Below, piece after piece: positions 25,774 to 38,001 of a DNA stretch of 64,000 nt (position 1 is its first letter; the number at the start of each line of letters is the position of its first letter). The DNA is taken from assembly GCA_965644295.1 (NCBI GenBank), contig CBFFRP010000297.1, positions 868,001 through 932,000 of the forward strand. Reading direction: 5' to 3'. The notes under the pieces are model-generated. The model did not search any database, was not told where the DNA came from, and saw only the letters and a list, made by a program, of their open reading frames with translations. The DNA is from Paraphysomonas bandaiensis. Its lineage: Eukaryota > Chrysophyceae. Position numbers and translations under genes: made by a program.

Positions 25774-28700
25774 ATGGAGACTCAAAAGATAGATCTCTGT
25801 GATTCATTGATAGAGGAAGATAATCGTGGTCCAGTGGTTGGTAGTTTGACATGGAAAGAGAGAGTGTATCCTCTATATAATGGTGATAATATAATCGGAC
25901 GAGGGAGTCAGTGTGATGTCATCATTGACCACTCTACTGTATCAGATACACACTGTGAGATAGTCATTGCAGATAATAAAGCAATATGTAGAGATTTGGT
26001 AAGTTATCTATTGTTTTATTTATCATGAAGGATATCACTGTGCTGTATGCTTATATACATGTATGTAGAGGTCTAGTAATATCATGATGGATATCACTGT
26101 GCTGTGTATACTTATATATATGTATGTAGAGGTCTAGTAATGGGACTTTTATTGAGAACTATCCGCCAGGTTCTAGAGACTTTGTGCAATTAGCACGAAG
26201 CCAAAAAGTGGAAGTGCGAAATGGCTGTGCTGTAAGATTCGGTATCATTCATTGTTCGTTCTCTTTTCGAAGTATTATGAATATGGAAACTCAGCCACAA
26301 GATGAATATGCTGTTCCAGATTCCCCAGAAGATGATGCACATATATCTCTCAATCTGGGAGGTATTACTGGGTTGGAAGCGCACGCAGCGGCACGTGCTG
26401 TTTTTGATGAGCCTACGCAGTGTATGCCGGGCGTATGCGATCCTCCCAGTGGACGGTTATCAAGCAAAAAAGACAATACCGTTCGGAGTGGAACTGGAGT
26501 ATTTGATGCGGAAACTCAGTTTCCAGGCGACTTGCTTCAGGGATCTCACACGGTAGTAGATTCCCCTACCCAAGTGGTGGAGGATGATGATGAGCACACT
26601 GTCGTGGGTGATGAGACAGATGTCGACGGTGACGACGCTGCCGAAGGCGACGGGATAACTGGTGGAGGAGTTCAAGTTTCCATCTCATCGACTTCTTTAC
26701 AGGCTACCTGTTCTACCTCAAAACTGACAGATACTAGATTGGAAAAAGATGACGAGTCCTCCTGTAGCAGCAGTTCTGAGTCTCAGGACCTAATGAACAG
26801 TCCCAAGCAGATTGATGATGATGTCATTCGCTTGATACTCCCAAGTGACCAATTAGCGTGCTCCCCTACTCCACAGGATCCCTCCTTGCATACAGTGTCA
26901 AAGGAACATGCGCACAGCACGGTGACTGTCCAGGATACTGATACCTCTTCTATTGTATCTGCTTCTCCACTTATTCGAGTTCCACCGAAAACAGGGCGAG
27001 TGAAAGTGTTGGGTCCTGGCTGCGACGAGTCTAATTGCTCCCCTGCCGAACTGCATAGCGCTGATACTAGTGTAACAGGAAAAACAGCTACATTACCACA
27101 TGTTCTGGTGCCAGATGTTGCTGTTCGTCATACATCCCAATCATTAAATGACACGAACGTCGAGGATAAAACCGCCCTCAGTGAGGATGATATGAGCACA
27201 TGCCCTCAGAATGTGCCGGAGATTAATTCTGTTAGATCATTAACATCATCATCGCAAAGCACTGCGCCACAGGAAGTACAAGATATTGCGCATACACGAG
27301 ACTTGTGTACGAAGTATGAGGACAAGACGCCGTGCTCACGCACTGTGGGGGAAGCTAAATCAGAGAAGTGTTCCCCTGTCAAATCTACGGAGGTTTCTGT
27401 AGCGGAGCAATCACGGCAAGCGACAGGTAAAAACAACACTACTCTCGGCCCAGTCTCTTTCTATGAACCACAGCAGGAAGAGGCTGAAACACGCTTAAGT
27501 ACAGTAGAAAATTCAAAAGAAGCTAAAGCCAGACAGTCCTCTGACACAGCTTCTGGAATTGCTAAGGGAAGGAAGCAGTCTAGTCGTGATATAGAGGGGG
27601 ATTCTGTATCGGAGGTGGAGGCTAGTTCTACTAGATCAACGAGGGGGAAATCTGTAAAGTCCACGTCATCTAATTCTTCACAACCTGTAGAGAATGATAC
27701 AACTGGAAATTCTTCACCTGGAATTGCGAAGGGAAGGAAGCAGTCTAGTCGTGATATAGAGGGGGATTCTGTATCGGAGGTGGAGGCTAGTTCTACTAGA
27801 TCAACGAGGGGGAAATCTGTAAAGTCCACGTCATCTAATTCTTCACAGCCTGTAGAGAATGATACAACTGGAAATTCTTCATCTGGAATTGCTAAGGGAA
27901 GGAAACGGCCACGTCGGGATATAGAGGGGGATTCTGTATCGGAGGTGGAGGCTAGTTCTACTAGATCAACGAGGGGGAAATCTGTAAAGTCCACATCATC
28001 TAATTCTTCACAACCAATAGAGGGAGATATAGAGGATGATTCAACTGGAAATTCTTCATCTGGAATTGCGAAGGGAAGGAAGCAGTCTAGTCGTGATATA
28101 GAGGGGGATTCTGTATCGGAGGTGAAGGCTAGTTCTACTAGATCAACGAGGGGGAAATCTGTAAAGTCCGCGTCATCTAATTCTTCACCACCTGTAGAGA
28201 ATGATACAACTGGAAATTCTTCATCTGGAATTGCGAAGGGAAGGAAGCAGTCTAGTCGTGATATAGAGGGGGATTCTGTATCGGAGGTGGAGGCTAGTTC
28301 TACTAGATCAACGAGGGGGAAATCTGTAAAGTCCACATCATCTAATTCTTCACAACCAATAGAGGGAGATATAGAGGATGATTCAACTGGAAATTCTTCA
28401 TCTGGAATTGCGAAGGGAAGGAAGCAGTCTAGTCGTGATATAGAGGGGGATTCTGTATCGGAGGTGAAGGCTAGTTCTACTAGATCAACGAGGGGGAAAT
28501 CTATAAAGTCCACGTCATCTAATTCTTCACAACCTGTAGAGAATGATACAACTGGAAATTCTTCATCTGGAATTGCGAAGGGAAGGAAACGGCCACGTCG
28601 TGATATAGAGGGGGATTCTGGATCGGTAGTAGGAATTTCCGTTGCAAGTGATTCTGTAAACTTGTCTCGAAAAGGTGTCCAGAAGTCATTGCAAGAGAAC

Positions 28701-29438
28701 TGTGTACGGAATGAATCATCTGGGTTGGAGTCTTTCTGCAGAGACAGTAGCAGTGATGTAACCCCTGTGCGTATATTATTTACAGGGGTAGATAGGGACG
28801 AGGAAATGGAGCGCATGGTTCGTTGCATTGGTGCTGAAATTGTGAATGATCCACTGGATGGCGCAACACACTGTATCACCGCCAATGCACTGAAACGAAC
28901 ACCCAAACTACTCATTTCAATTAATTGTGGTGTAAAGTATGTTGTATCAACACACTGGCTAGTAGATTCTTCGAAGGCAGGACGCCCACTTGACATAAAC
29001 CTTGACGCTCGTGGCAGTGCAGCTTATATCGTGAAAGACCCTAAAAAAGAGAAGCAGTGGAAGTTCAGTTTGGTGGCAACATTGAAGAAGGCCCGCAGCA
29101 GTGTGCCGGGGATATTTAACGGTATATCGTTTTATATTACGAAGGGTGTCTGTGGAAGTGGAGCCCCTCCAACTGAGGAAATGCAACAGATAATAGAATC
29201 AGGAGGTGGCGAGTGGATCACTGTTCTTCCTCGCAGTCGAAAGAAGCAAGACAGCTTCAGTCGACCAATAGTAATATCTTGTGATGGCGCAGCTTCAAAG
29301 GAGATCACCAAAACTGTAATGGACTTCGCTCGTAGTGGGCCTGGTGCTGGTATATACACTGTTGAGTTTGTATTCCTAGCTATACTGCGACAATCTGTCG
29401 AATTCGACTCGGGGCTATTGGAGGGATACTCATTCTAA
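25774..29438 (+). CDS. FHA and tandem-BRCT DNA-damage mediator (MDC1-like architecture)
   Basis: Two exons (25774-25998, 26130-29438), 1177 aa. The N-terminal FHA domain spans the intron: IIGRGSQCDVIIDHSTVSDTHC, here cited as GRGSxCDVxI and STVSxxHC, then DLRSSNGTFIE, the classic phosphothreonine-binding motifs. The middle is acidic with several TQ or SQ sites (EPTQC, AETQF, SPTQV), likely ATM/ATR-type targets. It is followed by seven near-identical 55-59 aa repeats (27552 to ~28620). The last ~220 residues hold two BRCT-like domains (RILFTGVDRDEEM, GVKYVVSTHWLVDS). This FHA-repeat-BRCT order is that of MDC1, which binds phosphorylated H2AX at double-strand breaks. The role is inferred from architecture. 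Confidence 0.82.
26022..26141 (+). repeat. ~60 bp tandem duplication covering a 3' splice site
   Basis: Copies 26022-26080 and 26081-26141 both contain GTATGTAG followed by the exon start AGGTCTAGTAAT. The downstream acceptor (26129) keeps the FHA frame. The upstream one (26068) leads to an in-frame TAG. The first intron is therefore 131 nt instead of ~70. Confidence 0.8.
27552..28625 (+). repeat. coding minisatellite of 165/177-bp units in the FHA/BRCT gene
   Basis: Units begin at 27552, 27717, 27882, 28059, 28224, 28401 and 28566. All are in frame and nearly identical, with unit lengths of 165 or 177 bp. Each encodes an SGIAKGRK start, an IEGDSVSEVE acidic patch, an STRSTRGKSVKS basic patch and an SSNSSQP end. 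The 12-bp difference is an optional IEGDIEDDS-type insertion. Confidence 0.92.
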
Positions 29439-29917
29439 CCCTTTCAGGGAATTGTTAGTTTCTTTTACATGGTTGTTAATACAGCACTGTACACTATCGT
29501 TTCAGTACCACTGAAGTTGGAATATTCTATATGTATCAATATATACACGAGGCAGTTATTATCACCTTAGCGAGGTTGGTCAGAATTACAATTGCATGAT
29601 GAAGATAGTGAATAGCTTTAGGTGCAATATGTTTTGAATTTTTGAAATATATCACGTTGGAAGTATAATGATTGCAGTTGCGATAAATATATTTTATTCC
29701 AGTTTTAGGAATGTAGGAACTTATACACACGCTATATTTGCCACTGTTACATCTCCTGACATATTCACCTTGTTGAAACTACTAGATACCATACATATCT
29801 TCAGCTGCGATGTACGACTGTCGTGAAAGGCGTCATTTCAGAAAAGTGCTAACAGTGTTGCTATCAGATGTAAAGTTGTACAAGTCATATTCTTTGCAGT
29901 TTTAACCTGAGTTTGTA

Positions 29918-31970
29918 TATTGAAAGTCTTATTATTAGCAATAGGTGTTAAAAACCTGCACCAACTTATATATTGAAAGTCTTGTTATTTAGCAATAGGC
30001 GTTAAAAACTCGTGCCAATATAGTGGCTAGTTGAATGCTAGACATACTAGTTAGACCTCTACCCATAACTATTCAGCACAAATTCTATTATCCTACTATT
30101 TAGCGCTTGTGCGTCGCCGCAAGCACCAAGGTGCGACCACTTCCGTTCTTAATGTTGAGTGTGAGTTGCGCCATGATAGTGTGTCCTAGGACTCACTGGC
30201 GCGTGTTGTCCGGGGGTCTCCCCTTGGGATAAGATTCCTAGTAATCTTAGCACCCTTGGGAGTTTCCATCTCTCTCTATGTTTTGGACGCGGTCGCGGTA
30301 GTAGCCTAGGGGGTCCTTTCTGTAGGGTCACGTATCGTCTACTTCGATCTTGGATCATTAGCTTTGCTGCAGCGAAAAGCGGTAGAAGCAATCTGATGAC
30401 CGCTGATTTGATGCTGCACAGTCCTTTCTTGGGGTGTCAATGAATCATGGATGTGATCTCCAAAAACCGTCTCGAGTTGCTGCACCAACTTAGTAGCTAG
30501 ATGAATGCTAGAAAAACTAGCTAGACCTCTACCTGTAACTAATCAGTACACACTATTTTTATCCTACTATTTAACGCTACGGAAGCTGCTTGTGCGTCGC
30601 CGCAAGCACCAAGGTGCGACCACTTCTGCTCTGAGTTCTTAAGGTGAACATCCCGGATGCTTGACTTCAGCAGGTAGTCAAAAATACCCCGGTTACCCTT
30701 CAGGTGGGCCCTGTCCCGGAGGCCCTTGAGGTGGGCCCATTCCCGGATGCCTGTTTATTCGTCACGCCCAAAGACGTCTACACAAGTGACACACATATAT
30801 GTGTCCTTTGTACCACACAAGCATTTGGCTATGAGTGGGCAGAAGAATATCTGCTGACTATGTTTGCGGCTCACGTTAGTTTCCCAGATGGAAACACCAC
30901 GAAAAGGTGCGAGTCCGACTTTGTTGAGGGCTTATACGCTTCCGTCGTGGAAAAGTGACACAGTGATTTTAGGCTTCTCTAATAAATTACTCTGTTAAAA
31001 TTTAATGTACTTTGAATATATCGTAACCCCTTACGCATATAGCAATGCTACCAGGCTTTCGTTACAGGAGGTTCAGCACAGAAAAAGACAATAATGTTGA
31101 GAAATAAGCGGTTTACAGACTTCCCTATATACTATCTTTAGTTTACAGGCTCAGTCTTGTTTTTGTTCCTACTAAAAGCTAAAAAGTAGCATTTTATACT
31201 ACTATTTTCATCTGATCCTATACTAAGCTAAGAATAGTAGTTCAGCCCTCAACAAAGTCGGTCTCTAATTTTTTCGTGGTGTTCTGGGGGGTAAGTACCA
31301 AAGATACTTCTCCGGGATACTAGCGTAAGCCGCATATATAGTCAGCAGGTAGTCAAATGTTTGTGTGGTACAAAGGACACATATAGGTGTCACTTGTGTA
31401 GACGTCTTTGGGCCCTGGCTAATAAACCGGCATCCGAGAATGGGCCCATCTCAGAGGTAACCGGGATATTGGGCTGCCTGCTGAAGTCAAGCATTTGGGC
31501 TGTTCACCTTGTAGTGACTTAAAAATCTTGAAGTCAGCTGATGTCAGCTATATTAACATTCTGCTTGCTCACTGCGTTTTGCTTTGAGTGTGATAAAGCA
31601 AATGTGGTTACACCTTGGTGCTTGCGGTGACGCACAAGCAGCTTTAACGTTGTTAAATTGTAAGATATTAGTGAAAAGCACTGGGTAGTTAAATTGCAAT
31701 ACTAAATTATTACTCTTAAACGCCTATTGCTAATAAAAAGATATTCACAACTATTCTGTCTGGGGCTCCACCATCTGCACCTACAGTATGCAGAATTCCT
31801 CGTTAGTAGGCAGTATGTGCGCTCGTGCTTGAAAGGTAGACACGACCGCATCTTCGTATGGGGTCCATGGCCATGTCAAGATGTGGAAGGTGGAGCCCCA
31901 GCCAGAATATCTATAATCTATATTAAAAGTCTTATTATTTAGCAATAGGCGTTAAAAATCTATAATCTAT
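29918..31970. mobile_element. composite foldback / hAT-like repeat region
   Basis: There is no convincing gene in 29439-32544. A long imperfect inverted repeat has its left arm at about 30580-30945 and its right arm at about 31250-31650; for example GTGCGTCGCCGCAAGCACCA pairs with TTGGTGCTTGCGGTGACGCAC. A direct copy of the outer left arm lies at about 29990-30150. The motif TTATTTAGCAATAGGCGTTAAAAA occurs near 29930, 29985 and 31930 and inverted near 31720. A smaller inverted repeat, CTGGGGCTCCACC / GGTGGAGCCCCAG, lies at about 31760 and 31890. No intact transposase is seen. The 30704-30958 ORF lies inside an arm. Confidence 0.65.
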
Positions 31971-32040
31971 ATGTACCGCCTACTATCTACGTACTTTTTC
32001 TCTTCGCCTAATTCCCTAGCTTACTCAGCACCTTTTAGTA

Positions 32041-32191
32041 CGTATCGGCAGTCAGCGCCATATTTTTCGGAAATAAATTGAAGCAAAACTCCTCTATATT
32101 ACTGAAATACAACTACGGCTAGAATACAGATAATTGTTGCCTCAATATTTGAGGCATCTTGGAACAAAGTTACACAAAGGATGCCGATACG
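32041..32191 (+). mobile_element. element A copy 4, best-preserved (151 bp)
   Basis: It has the terminal inverted repeats CGTATCGGC and GCCGATACG, flanked on both sides by TA. A TA target duplication is typical of Tc1/mariner-related MITEs. The core matches the other three copies. Confidence 0.8.
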
Positions 32192-32544
32192 TACGTGCGT
32201 ACCGCTGTCATATACGTTTTCTTTGATAACAACGTCTCTGTTAAGTACAAGGTAGCTGTTGCGTTTTTAAGTACAAATATTTTAGAAGCTTTTCACTGAT
32301 ATTGTCGCTAAGTCTTAATTATTAATAGTAGTATGACTGTACTAATTCAAAATTTCAGTCATATCTAGCTAGCAAAGAGCTACAGCGTCAGATACCGATT
32401 CAAACCATCTAGCAGTGATTCGGATACGGCTACCACGATTTTGACCTTAATTCGGTTGATGATATGATATAGTACTTTAATTCGACTTTTTTAACATACA
32501 ATACACTGTTATTACAACATTAGACCACGTCAAAACGGCATCAA

Positions 32545-35500
32545 TTAAAGTGAACCAGTCCATTTTCGAATAACGCTATATCTTTCATCTCCATATGAGC
32601 GCATACGTTCCAGAACACTGGTAACATCAATTGTTCCCACTTCTTCCTTTGTCCCAGCTACATTAACGGGACGGTACACAGATTTCAGGAGATGGTCATG
32701 GTCTCTACGCCAAAGTTTCGGAAACACAAGACCATTAAACTCTCCCTCTTGGCCAAAAGTACAACCCAGTGGTCCGACTCCAGATTCACAGAGGTTATAC
32801 CACGCTAACAAGTCTTCATGCAAAATAACTTCGCCAAGTTGCATTTCATCCAACATTCTCTTCGTCACGCAAATCTGTTCATCATTCATATGCGATGGTT
32901 GAAATATATTCACTGTGGGTACAATTTGGTCATCGGGTGGGGGCACCACAAGCCGATCCTCTCGAACCACAATCGTATCAGAAGCCAATTGCCACTGGTG
33001 ACAAATTGGAACGTTATTCTCGATACACTCTCTAATCATTGCCACCAATCTTTCTGTTGTCGCATGCTCGGCCTCTGTCCTCTCTGCAATAGTTTGTTGC
33101 ATTTGCTCCATGATCAAAGATTCTTGATTTTCCAGCCACTCCGTTTGGGCATTTATAACATCTGCAGCCATCTTGATCACGTGTTCAAATCGATCTGTCT
33201 CATGCTATGGTAAAAAGTTAATATATATTAGGTAAAATGTGACATTGCTCACCCACACAGCCTTTTCTATGGCAGATGCCAAATCTTCGTCACCACCGTA
33301 GATTTCTCTGTCTACTTTGAAGCTACTACGTGACCACGTCTCACAGAATCCCAAAGCATTCTGAGAACACATCGAAAACGGATTGTCTGCAGATGCATCG
33401 TCTGCTCCTTTCTTACCCTTGCTCTAAGATGAAAAGCGTCATGTGCATGCGGACATAAAAACAATACCAACCTTGCTGCCCCCATTCTTCTCCTTTTTCT
33501 TCCCTTTGCCGGCATCTTCATCAGAACCCGCAACATTTGCTGGTTCTGGAAGTATCGACATATCTTCCCATAAAACAGGAGGGGCGAGAGGTAATCGTAC
33601 ATTATTTCCACCCTTTCCTTTCTTATCTTTTTCTTTCCCACCCTTCCCCGAAACTGTCTCATCAGCAGGCTTTGTGGGATCTACAGCAGGTGATACCTCC
33701 TCCAAGACCTGATTGTATTGGTGAACACAATCATAAGATGATACCGAGCGCATGTAATCGAATAACACGTTCAGTCCCGCAACAAACAGACTGATATATG
33801 ACTGAAGTAGAGCCGCCCCTTCAGATTGTACATTATGGATCAAGACATTCGTAGCTGCATCCATGGACAGGTTTTGAAGAACAGAGTTGGCTTTCTTAGC
33901 CTTTTCATCCGATATATCCAAAAATACTTCCCGAAGTTCCAAAGACCGTAAATACAACTCATTCATAAGATCAGAGTCAAACCGAAAGTCATTCTCAAAT
34001 GAGTTAAAATTGTCCCGAAATTCATCAAATATCTGTTGTTTGTTATCCCGTAACAGTAATTGTGTAATTGTAGCATGTCTGATTGCCCCACGCCGTTGCA
34101 CCATGTGGTAATGGGTTTCTCGCATAGCAGAGAAAAATTGACGACATGCTTCCTGCATTTGGAACTCTCCTTGAAACCATACGTTAGATAACACTTGGGC
34201 AAGCGAAGGAGATAACTCTCCCTCGCGTATAATTATCGGAGCAGCCTCTGACATTTCTACAACTGCTTCCGCATCAGTGCTTTCCACACCATTATCCTCA
34301 GACATTTCCTTGTCAGCGTTGCAGTCGGTGGAAGATGGCTCTGGTACCGATTTACTATCCTTCCATTCTCGAATGCTTACCAAAACAGCTTCCACGGTAG
34401 CATCAATATCATTAGCATCAACGGCAATGCCTTCAGCAACTCCAAGTGAGCTCATACTCTCGCGTATTGGTTCCACTGAATACGATGACGTAGCAACATC
34501 CAGAGAGAGTGTGTCCATAGCATACTTTGGAGTCACCAGTTCGGCCAAGGTGTCTACGTGGACAGTGTCGTCAGTCAATGTAACAACTTCACCTGTTCGA
34601 AGATCCTTCCGTTGACGGATACGACTTGTGGTAATAAATTCAGGGTCAACATCGAAGAAAAATACTTTATCCAGTCCACATTGAGTACAGTCAAAGGGTA
34701 TATCTTCTCTCTCTATCGTTGAGAGAAAAGGTGAGGCCTTGTCTTTCATTTGAGGTCGTTTCGAGTCATAGTCAACATTGGATAAAGCAATCACAAGCTT
34801 TGACGCTTGTTCCTTGGTGTTTGGAAAGTCTTCAATTACAAAACCAGGACATGAAGGATCAAGTGAACTTATAGCATCAACTAAAAGTGAAACATACTGG
34901 TCATCATCAGTAACATTTCCCTTTGCTGCGTCATTGTAGATATTGAAGGCGAGCTGTTCACTGTCCGACATTGGGCTGCTTCTTTGACTTGAAAAAATCT
35001 CTTTTCCTATTGTAAGAGCTTGAGAAACAAGCTCTTCTACACGTAGCACAGAAAGGTTATATTCTTTCTCCATTGCTGCTGCGACAGACTTTTTTACAAA
35101 CTCTGACGACCCGCAGAGAGCTATTCTCATTGACAAAGGTTGAATATTGTCCGGTGCAGTGGGATGGGGATCCACAGGATCAGCTGTGCAGCGTACACAT
35201 AGAATCACCTCACCAAGTAAACAATGAGATGGTACATTTAATATCCACGGGGGAGGAACAATTTTTACTCTTGCTTCCTCTTCTTCAGTCGCACCTTTCT
35301 TACCTTTTTCCTTTCCATTGGATTTATCTTTGGATTTACCTCCTTTGTCTGATATTTCCTCCACAGGAAGAGGCTCAAACGACGAAATCGCAGTAGAAAA
35401 AGCACTTGCATCCTGTTTCATTAAATGTTCTGAAAATAGAGATGGTGAAATGACATCTGCTTTCTCGAATGCGTCTTTTTCAGCAACAATCTCCTCGACT

Positions 35501-37209
35501 GTGTCGGCCTCCTCACCAATCATATTTTCACCAGATGCATCAGTCATGAAGTCATTCCCTCTGAATGGGCCTGCTAGCAGCCAGGATAGTTGGGGACACT
35601 TTGGTTTCCAGGAGAGGGACAGTGGGTACTGATCGAACACATTCATACTTTCTGGAACCGGAAGAGCAAGTGGAATTAATAAATCTTCAGCTACATACAT
35701 TCCACTGACATCGCTCATAATCGTCTGAGGTAGGAGCGACGTGGGCCCTTCAAGATCTGTCCCACCACGATATGCGCCCAGCGCACGCATGTTCACTATC
35801 CAATCTGTAAGGTCAAGAACACGGTCTATCTCTGCCCAGGCAAGTTCAATAATTTCCTGGGAACGAGCTGCCTCCATCGCCTCCTTCAATACGCGAAGCC
35901 TATTTTCCTGAGCCTCCACGCGGTTGCACACAACCCAATCCCTTTCAAGTTTCGCATCGCGAGCACGGCACTGATCTGTAAAGAGAGAATTCTCCGCTTC
36001 ACGATTCTTAATTAGTGATTGTCGATTGCATGCATTCTGCTTGAACATATTCTTATGAACCATTGCTCTCATACGTGCGATTTTCTCTACTTCCTCCATT
36101 TCACTAGTCTGTAGCACCTGGGTGAATATTTCACCTTCCGCTTCAGTTTGCAATATTGAGGAGTGGTACGACTCGCGCAAACGAACAAAGCGCTTGCGCC
36201 GTCTATCATGTTCTTGCTGTCGGAGCAAGAGCCTTTCATTGCGATCACTCATTTCTTTCTGATTTCGAATCATGCCCTCGCGAAGTGTTTCTTCATTCAA
36301 ATAAGATAACTCTGGAATTCCGGTACCCTCTTCTCCACCTGCCGACTTGAGGGTCAATGTGTCCACCGCAGCACTACTCCCTTCATCGCCTTTTTTCATG
36401 TCGGCCAGTCGTTGCTCAAAGTCATCGATACTTGCTATAGACTTATCCCGGGCAGAAGTATTCTCCATTGCTTTTCTCGACTCTTTCCGGCGAGTTAATT
36501 CAGCAGTCACAGATTGGGTCAAGTTTCGTCGCGCACGTGCTCGTATTTGATTCCTTTTCCACTGCTCTTTGTTGATATGATCCCATGTTTGCTGGAATTC
36601 CTTCTCGTGGCGGTTTCTTTCCCGAGTCATAGCCTTCTTGCGCTCCAGCTCAAATTTCATCTCGCTCAGCTGTCGTGAATGCGAATCTGAAACGCTCTGA
36701 CGAAAAGTTTGATTCATATCAGTAAACCGATGAGTTGCTCTTTCCATAAGCACATCATTTGGATTTTCTATCATAGAACGAATCGCATTTTCGAATGTTA
36801 TGGATTTTGTCTTGTCGTAATGTGGAACACTCGGTTTAATGATTTGCATAATATTTTTCATTTGTCCACTATCAACAGACTTACTCATCTTCTGTGCACC
36901 TTCAAGAACAGTTCTAATTTCATATAACAAAGTCTTCATTGTCCCTGGTTTTGCATGCATGATATCAAAAGCAACTTGAGAGTTAAAAAACACTCCAATT
37001 TGACGCATTGTTGGCTCTAATAAACAAAAATTTGTGATCTTAGCATCAGGAGTGTCTTTATCAGTAAATTTATCGAAGTGATGTTGTTGATTATATTTAT
37101 ATAGTAGCTCTCCAAGTAAATAACCATTTCTAAAGTCTTCAGCAATAGATGTTACATCTTGTGATAACTGAACCTCTTCATTAAGCCAATGTAATAATAT
37201 TCTTGCCAT
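32545..37209 (-). CDS. SPEF2/CPC1-like flagellar central-apparatus protein
   Basis: Three exons (37209-33472, 33423-33253, 33204-32545) with 48-nt introns encode 1522 aa. The N-terminus (LLHWLNEEVQLSQDV, FRNGYLLGELLYKYNQ) is the CH-like domain of the SPEF2/KPL2 family. Long basic coiled-coil regions follow. Near the middle is an adenylate-kinase-like segment (MRIALCGSSEFVKKS) whose P-loop lacks the normal GKT/GKS, so nucleotide phosphotransfer is doubtful. Two Lys-rich low-complexity stretches and a helical C-terminus complete it. SPEF2 and Chlamydomonas CPC1 belong to the central-pair projection of motile axonemes, so this gene implies a motile flagellum. The start is the first ATG of the frame. 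Confidence 0.88.
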
Positions 37210-38001
37210 ATTCTTATCAGAGATATATGAGTATTACAAATAACTTCAATAGTTTATATGAATCAATTCATTTCTATTCATTTCATAGCAAGTAATTGTA
37301 AGTATAGAAGATTGCATGTCAATGTCTCCCTATATATACACAGATGAGTGGTATGTAGGAGGATATGTACGAGGAGTTCCATACATAACGTACATACATA
37401 CATACATACATACATACACAGTGACTGCTGCAGTACAGTGCAATGATCAAAAAAAAAGAAACGGTTTAGTGAAGGAAATGTAACGTTTATTGAATGGAGA
37501 ATACGGTGTACTACGGACTGTATGACTTGTTTATGTAAGATGGTAGATGCTATATGTACGTGTATATGTATATATAGATGTATGAGTGTGATTAGGTATG
37601 TATGTATATTTGTATAGGTACGTATGTATATGTGTATAGGTACGTATGTATATGTATATATATATGTGTGTAGTAGTATGGGGCTGATCCTCCCTCAGTA
37701 CACACACACAGTGATATCAGTACAGTGTGTATCTCCAGCAGTGTGTATGTATGTACATCGTCTCTATATAGTACTATACAATGAAGCTACTCTACACATG
37801 CAGACAGTAACCACCAGGGGGACAATCTCATAGTACTCAATCGAATCCAATCACATCATTACAATGTACTAGATCTCTCCTCTCCCCCTCCTATATCCCT
37901 CTATCTTTACCCCCATATATCCCTATGATTTAAACCCATTCAACCCTCTAGTTACCTACATACACTACACTACAACGCATACATACATACATACACACAT
38001 C
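37210..38001. other. divergent promoter region with ACAT/ATGT runs
   Basis: Between the SPEF2-like gene (-) and the PH gene (+). It holds ACAT runs at 37387-37418 and 37975-37998 and many TATGTATA stretches. The second ACAT run ends only a few bases before the PH-gene start codon. Confidence 0.55.

Noticed and set aside
27552-28625. Possible CRISPR-like array
   Set aside because: The units are contiguous, in frame and within a coding exon; there are no unique spacers.
27461-28996. 511-codon antisense ORF
   Set aside because: It is the mirror of the coding minisatellite; in-frame repeat units keep the antisense frame open too. The plus strand has the FHA and BRCT domains.
30704-30958. 84-codon ORF in the foldback region
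   Set aside because: It lies within an inverted-repeat arm, its partner arm is not open, and it matches no family I know.
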